NCBI GenBank assembly: GCA_030950825.1
Contig: JAUZQT010000062.1
Span: 1 to 7,860 of the forward strand
Origin: Mariprofundaceae bacterium
GTDB lineage: Bacteria; Pseudomonadota; Zetaproteobacteria; Mariprofundales; Mariprofundaceae
Length of the DNA stretch: 7,860 nucleotides
Reading direction: 5' to 3'
The notes beneath the pieces were generated by a model that was given only the letters and a program-made list of their open reading frames with translations, ran no database searches and had not been told where the DNA came from. The position numbers and the translations under genes are program-made. Numbering within the stretch: the stretch's first letter is position 1; every line of letters starts with the position of its first letter. Positions 5,531 through 7,860 of the stretch are shown in pieces.

Positions 5531-7810
5531 CTAACGCTCTTTCCTAAAGTAATCCGCGGTGAACCTAAATGCTTTTTTAAGCGTACGAACAGCACGTTTA
5601 AACCACCCCTTTTTCTGTATTTCGTTTTCTCCATAAGCATAAACATAATGCTGATCCATTTTATAGTTGCTATAATCAGGGGATATATCGCCACGCACAC
5701 TATTCAATGCCACACCCAGAACACGGCCACCCACGTTCTCAATATTATTTTTCACACGCTTTAATGCGCCACGCACCACAGAACCAACGTGATAAACCAG
5801 CAAAACCCCATCAACTTTGGCGGATATCACTGTGGCATCAGTCGTATGCAGTAAGGGCGGCATATCAATAATCACAACATCATATGCCTCGCGCACTTCA
5901 GTCAACATTTCATTCATTAACGGTGAAGCAAGTAAATCTGGCGGATTTGCACTGGCTCGCCCACAAGTAAGAATATCCAGTTGATCCAAACCTGGCGTCA
6001 TCAAGGCTTGGTCAATACCCATATCCCCAAGCATAATATCGGCGAATCGACTCACAGTATCCTGCCAGCTCCGTTGACCCAGCAAAACTTCACCCAAGCC
6101 TGGAGATCGTTTTAATCCAAACGTGTAATGCAGCATGGGCTTACGCATATCACCATCAACCAGCAGCACACGACCCCCTTGTTGTGCAATCACCACACTT
6201 AAATTTGCAGCAATGGTACTTTTCCCCTCTTTTACCGTTGCACTGGTAATCAGAATAACACGTTTTTCTCCAGCCTGAGAAAACAACAAATTGGTGCGTA
6301 AGCTTCGATAGGATTCTGCAATAATCGAAGGCGGCGAGAAGTGGCTCACCAAACGCAATTGTCGCTCCATCCCCACGCCTTTGGTCACCAAGTCTTTTTC
6401 GCCAGAAAATAGCTCAACGGCCTCATCATGCGATAGGTGTGGTACAAAGCCCACCACAGGCGTTTCCAAAAAATGCTCCACTTCTTCAATGGTGCCCATT
6501 GACATATCCATTGTTTCAAAAATAAGTGCAACAATCAAACCCAAAACAAGCCCTAAAATGATACCTGCCATAGCAGCTTGAGACACTTTAATGGGGTTGA
6601 TACGCACGCTGGACAACATCGCGGGTCTCATCTGTGAGACCTCTTGAACCTTCTCAGACTCTTTGATTAAAACTTCTTGGTATTTCTTTTCCAATAAAAT
6701 AAACAATGCTTCATTGCTTGTAACCGATCGCTGCAAGCGCTGTAACTCCAAAGCCTGTTCGGGAACACCACGGTATTTTTGTTGCGCATCTTGAATGCTT
6801 TGCTGAACATCTTTCATGCGCCGCTGCGTTAAACTGACCTGTTTGGCAAGCTCATCAACCATACTAAGCAAAATATCTTCTGCTTGCAGGCTAAGCTCTC
6901 GAATCTGAGGATGTTCATCGGTATAATTGGTTGATAACTCGGTTCGTTTCAGCGCCAATTCAACCAAACGTTGGTTTAATAGACCAAAATACTCGCTCAC
7001 TTTAGCAGGCGCTGAGACAGCCTTATAATCCCAGCCAACCTGCTGTAGGCGAAGGCGAAGTTCTTTCAATAAAAACTGCAAATCATTTAAATGAGACACT
7101 GATTGTTGGTAGATTTTTTCCAAGTCAGAGACAATATTACCAACAACATCAGCACCATTTTCAGTTGTCGATGATAAATTGTTTTTTTGCCGATAGTTCC
7201 GAACTTTTTCTTCTGCTTCTTTGAGTCGTCCTCCCACAACAAGCATCTGTTGCTCAATAAACTTTTTGGCTTCAAATACTTTTTTGTTTTTATCTTCAAT
7301 ATTAAATGTCTGAAATTCATCCGCAACTGCTTGAGCCAAATCTCTGGCATATGCGGCACTACCTGACACCACGGAGATATCAATAATGCCCGTATCACCA
7401 TCTTGTGTTGCATTCACACTGCCCTTTAAATCAAGGATAATGTCCACATAATCTGGATTGGCGCGGATTTCCGCACTGCTTAACTCCTGCGGAATCAGCC
7501 CCATATGTTGGCCAACACGCTCAAGCAATGCATAAGACTGAATCAAGGCCAATTGAGTACCCATACCACCATATGAACGCGATGCATTTCTACCCATAAA
7601 CAGAGCGTTAATATCCAGTTTTGGTTCGATTTTAATGGATGCTGAGGAGCGATACAGCGGCGGTGGTTGATTCAGCCATGTAAATAGACCGCTAAATATT
7701 CCGATTGAAATAGCGCAAAAAATAATAATCCAGCGTCGGCGGAGAATAATCTGCCAGTATTCTTCAAGATTGAGCTCATAGCCACTCATGGCTTCAGATG
7801 CTTGAGCCAT
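5531..7810 (-). CDS. wzc: Wzc-like polysaccharide co-polymerase and bacterial tyrosine autokinase
   Basis: A 759-residue inner-membrane protein that controls chain length and export of a surface polysaccharide through oligomerisation and cycles of tyrosine autophosphorylation. In order: a Wzz-type N-terminal domain with a first transmembrane helix (26-46), a long periplasmic region with coiled-coil segments (about 180-390) and a GNVR-like stretch (about 350-397). Prolines P396 and P406 precede the second helix (411-431). The cytoplasmic BY-kinase domain shows the EX2RX2R oligomerisation motif (E499, R502, R505), Walker A in ATVKEGKST (524-532), Walker A' in LLVDGDMRKP (549-558) and Walker B in VVIIDMPP (645-652). 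A C-terminal tyrosine cluster (Y713, Y716, Y722, Y724, Y726) is the likely autophosphorylation site, followed by a basic tail (731-759). No separate phosphatase or outer-membrane export gene is visible here. ATG at 7810 overlaps the upstream stop (TAATG); ATG at residue 8 is an alternative start. Neither has a clear Shine-Dalgarno sequence. Confidence 0.94.
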   Translation of the reverse strand: MAQASEAMSGYELNLEEYWQIILRRRWIIIFCAISIGIFSGLFTWLNQPPPLYRSSASIKIEPKLDINALFMGRNASRSYGGMGTQLALIQSYALLERVGQHMGLIPQELSSAEIRANPDYVDIILDLKGSVNATQDGDTGIIDISVVSGSAAYARDLAQAVADEFQTFNIEDKNKKVFEAKKFIEQQMLVVGGRLKEAEEKVRNYRQKNNLSSTTENGADVVGNIVSDLEKIYQQSVSHLNDLQFLLKELRLRLQQVGWDYKAVSAPAKVSEYFGLLNQRLVELALKRTELSTNYTDEHPQIRELSLQAEDILLSMVDELAKQVSLTQRRMKDVQQSIQDAQQKYRGVPEQALELQRLQRSVTSNEALFILLEKKYQEVLIKESEKVQEVSQMRPAMLSSVRINPIKVSQAAMAGIILGLVLGLIVALIFETMDMSMGTIEEVEHFLETPVVGFVPHLSHDEAVELFSGEKDLVTKGVGMERQLRLVSHFSPPSIIAESYRSLRTNLLFSQAGEKRVILITSATVKEGKSTIAANLSVVIAQQGGRVLLVDGDMRKPMLHYTFGLKRSPGLGEVLLGQRSWQDTVSRFADIMLGDMGIDQALMTPGLDQLDILTCGRASANPPDLLASPLMNEMLTEVREAYDVVIIDMPPLLHTTDATVISAKVDGVLLVYHVGSVVRGALKRVKNNIENVGGRVLGVALNSVRGDISPDYSNYKMDQHYVYAYGENEIQKKGWFKRAVRTLKKAFRFTADYFRKER
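5537..5545 (-). promoter_or_regulatory. Ribosome binding site of the small membrane protein
   Basis: AGGAAAGAG on the minus strand, lying within the last codons of the kinase gene and ending 6 bases before the ATG at 5530. It supports real translation of the 63-residue protein and coupling to the kinase gene. Confidence 0.65.
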
Positions 7811-7860
7811 TATGGAAGCGCTGCTGCTGCTGATTGCAATGAGTAATATTGTTGCAATAA
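7810..7860 (-). CDS. C-terminal end of an unidentified upstream gene (partial)
   Basis: In the frame ending with TAA at 7812-7810, sixteen codons are open to the window edge, giving a tail that ends SLQSAAAALP. The TAA shares its last A with the ATG of the kinase gene (TAATG), a common coupling arrangement in operons. The alanine run comes from a four-unit CTG repeat at 7821-7832. The other two minus-strand frames are also open over this short distance, so the choice rests on the TAATG overlap alone. The product cannot be identified; a polysaccharide export or glycosyltransferase gene would fit the context. Confidence 0.4.
   Translation of the reverse strand, partial: LLQQYYSLQSAAAALP

Noticed and set aside
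3930..7810. Exosortase/PEP-CTERM-type polysaccharide locus
   Set aside because: No exosortase or PEP-CTERM protein is visible, and chain-length and kinase domains are fused in one protein rather than split as in those loci.
7821..7858. CTG repeat and two TTGCAAT motifs near the right edge
   Set aside because: The triplet repeat has only four units and likely encodes alanines at the end of the upstream gene. The two motifs are short and AT-rich; no regulatory meaning can be supported.

Overview
The window reads as one block of cell-envelope genes from a Gram-negative bacterium, all on the minus strand. AmiC-type amidase, MsbA and a Wzc-type tyrosine kinase together imply an outer membrane with lipopolysaccharide and a surface polysaccharide. 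Domain content fits Pseudomonadota (gamma- or zetaproteobacterial-like by general impression), but no rRNA or other marker is present, so the lineage is a guess. The sequence looks slightly AT-rich by eye. I see no tRNA, rRNA, CRISPR array, origin or transposase gene.

In the direction of transcription (right to left): the last 16 codons of an unidentified upstream gene (7810-7860) overlap by one base the start of a Wzc-like polysaccharide co-polymerase/tyrosine autokinase (5531-7810). A 63-residue single-span membrane protein starts directly after the kinase stop (5339-5530). An O-antigen ligase/polymerase-family membrane protein follows (3930-5300). These three form a tight polysaccharide assembly unit: chain-length control and export regulation, an uncharacterised small membrane protein, and a polymerase or ligase. 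A short non-coding element with terminal inverted repeats (about 3785-3950) then sits across the end of the polymerase gene. Beyond it lie a periplasmic N-acetylmuramoyl-L-alanine amidase (2548-3735), the lipid A flippase MsbA (771-2522, TTG start) and a DUF374 lysophospholipid-acyltransferase-like protein (148-774) that overlaps msbA by 4 bases. A hairpin at the left edge (1-38) may end the transcript.

The most notable point is the element at 3785-3950. It looks like a MITE that inserted at a TA inside the TAG stop codon of the polymerase gene. Removing it restores ...CAA TAG and a 48-base gap to the amidase start, an ordinary operon spacing. As the sequence now stands, the stop reads CAG, so the polymerase takes its last six codons (five of them inside the element) and its present TGA stop from this junction. 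The second point is the small membrane protein placed exactly between kinase and polymerase. The other genes are intact and ordinary members of their families.
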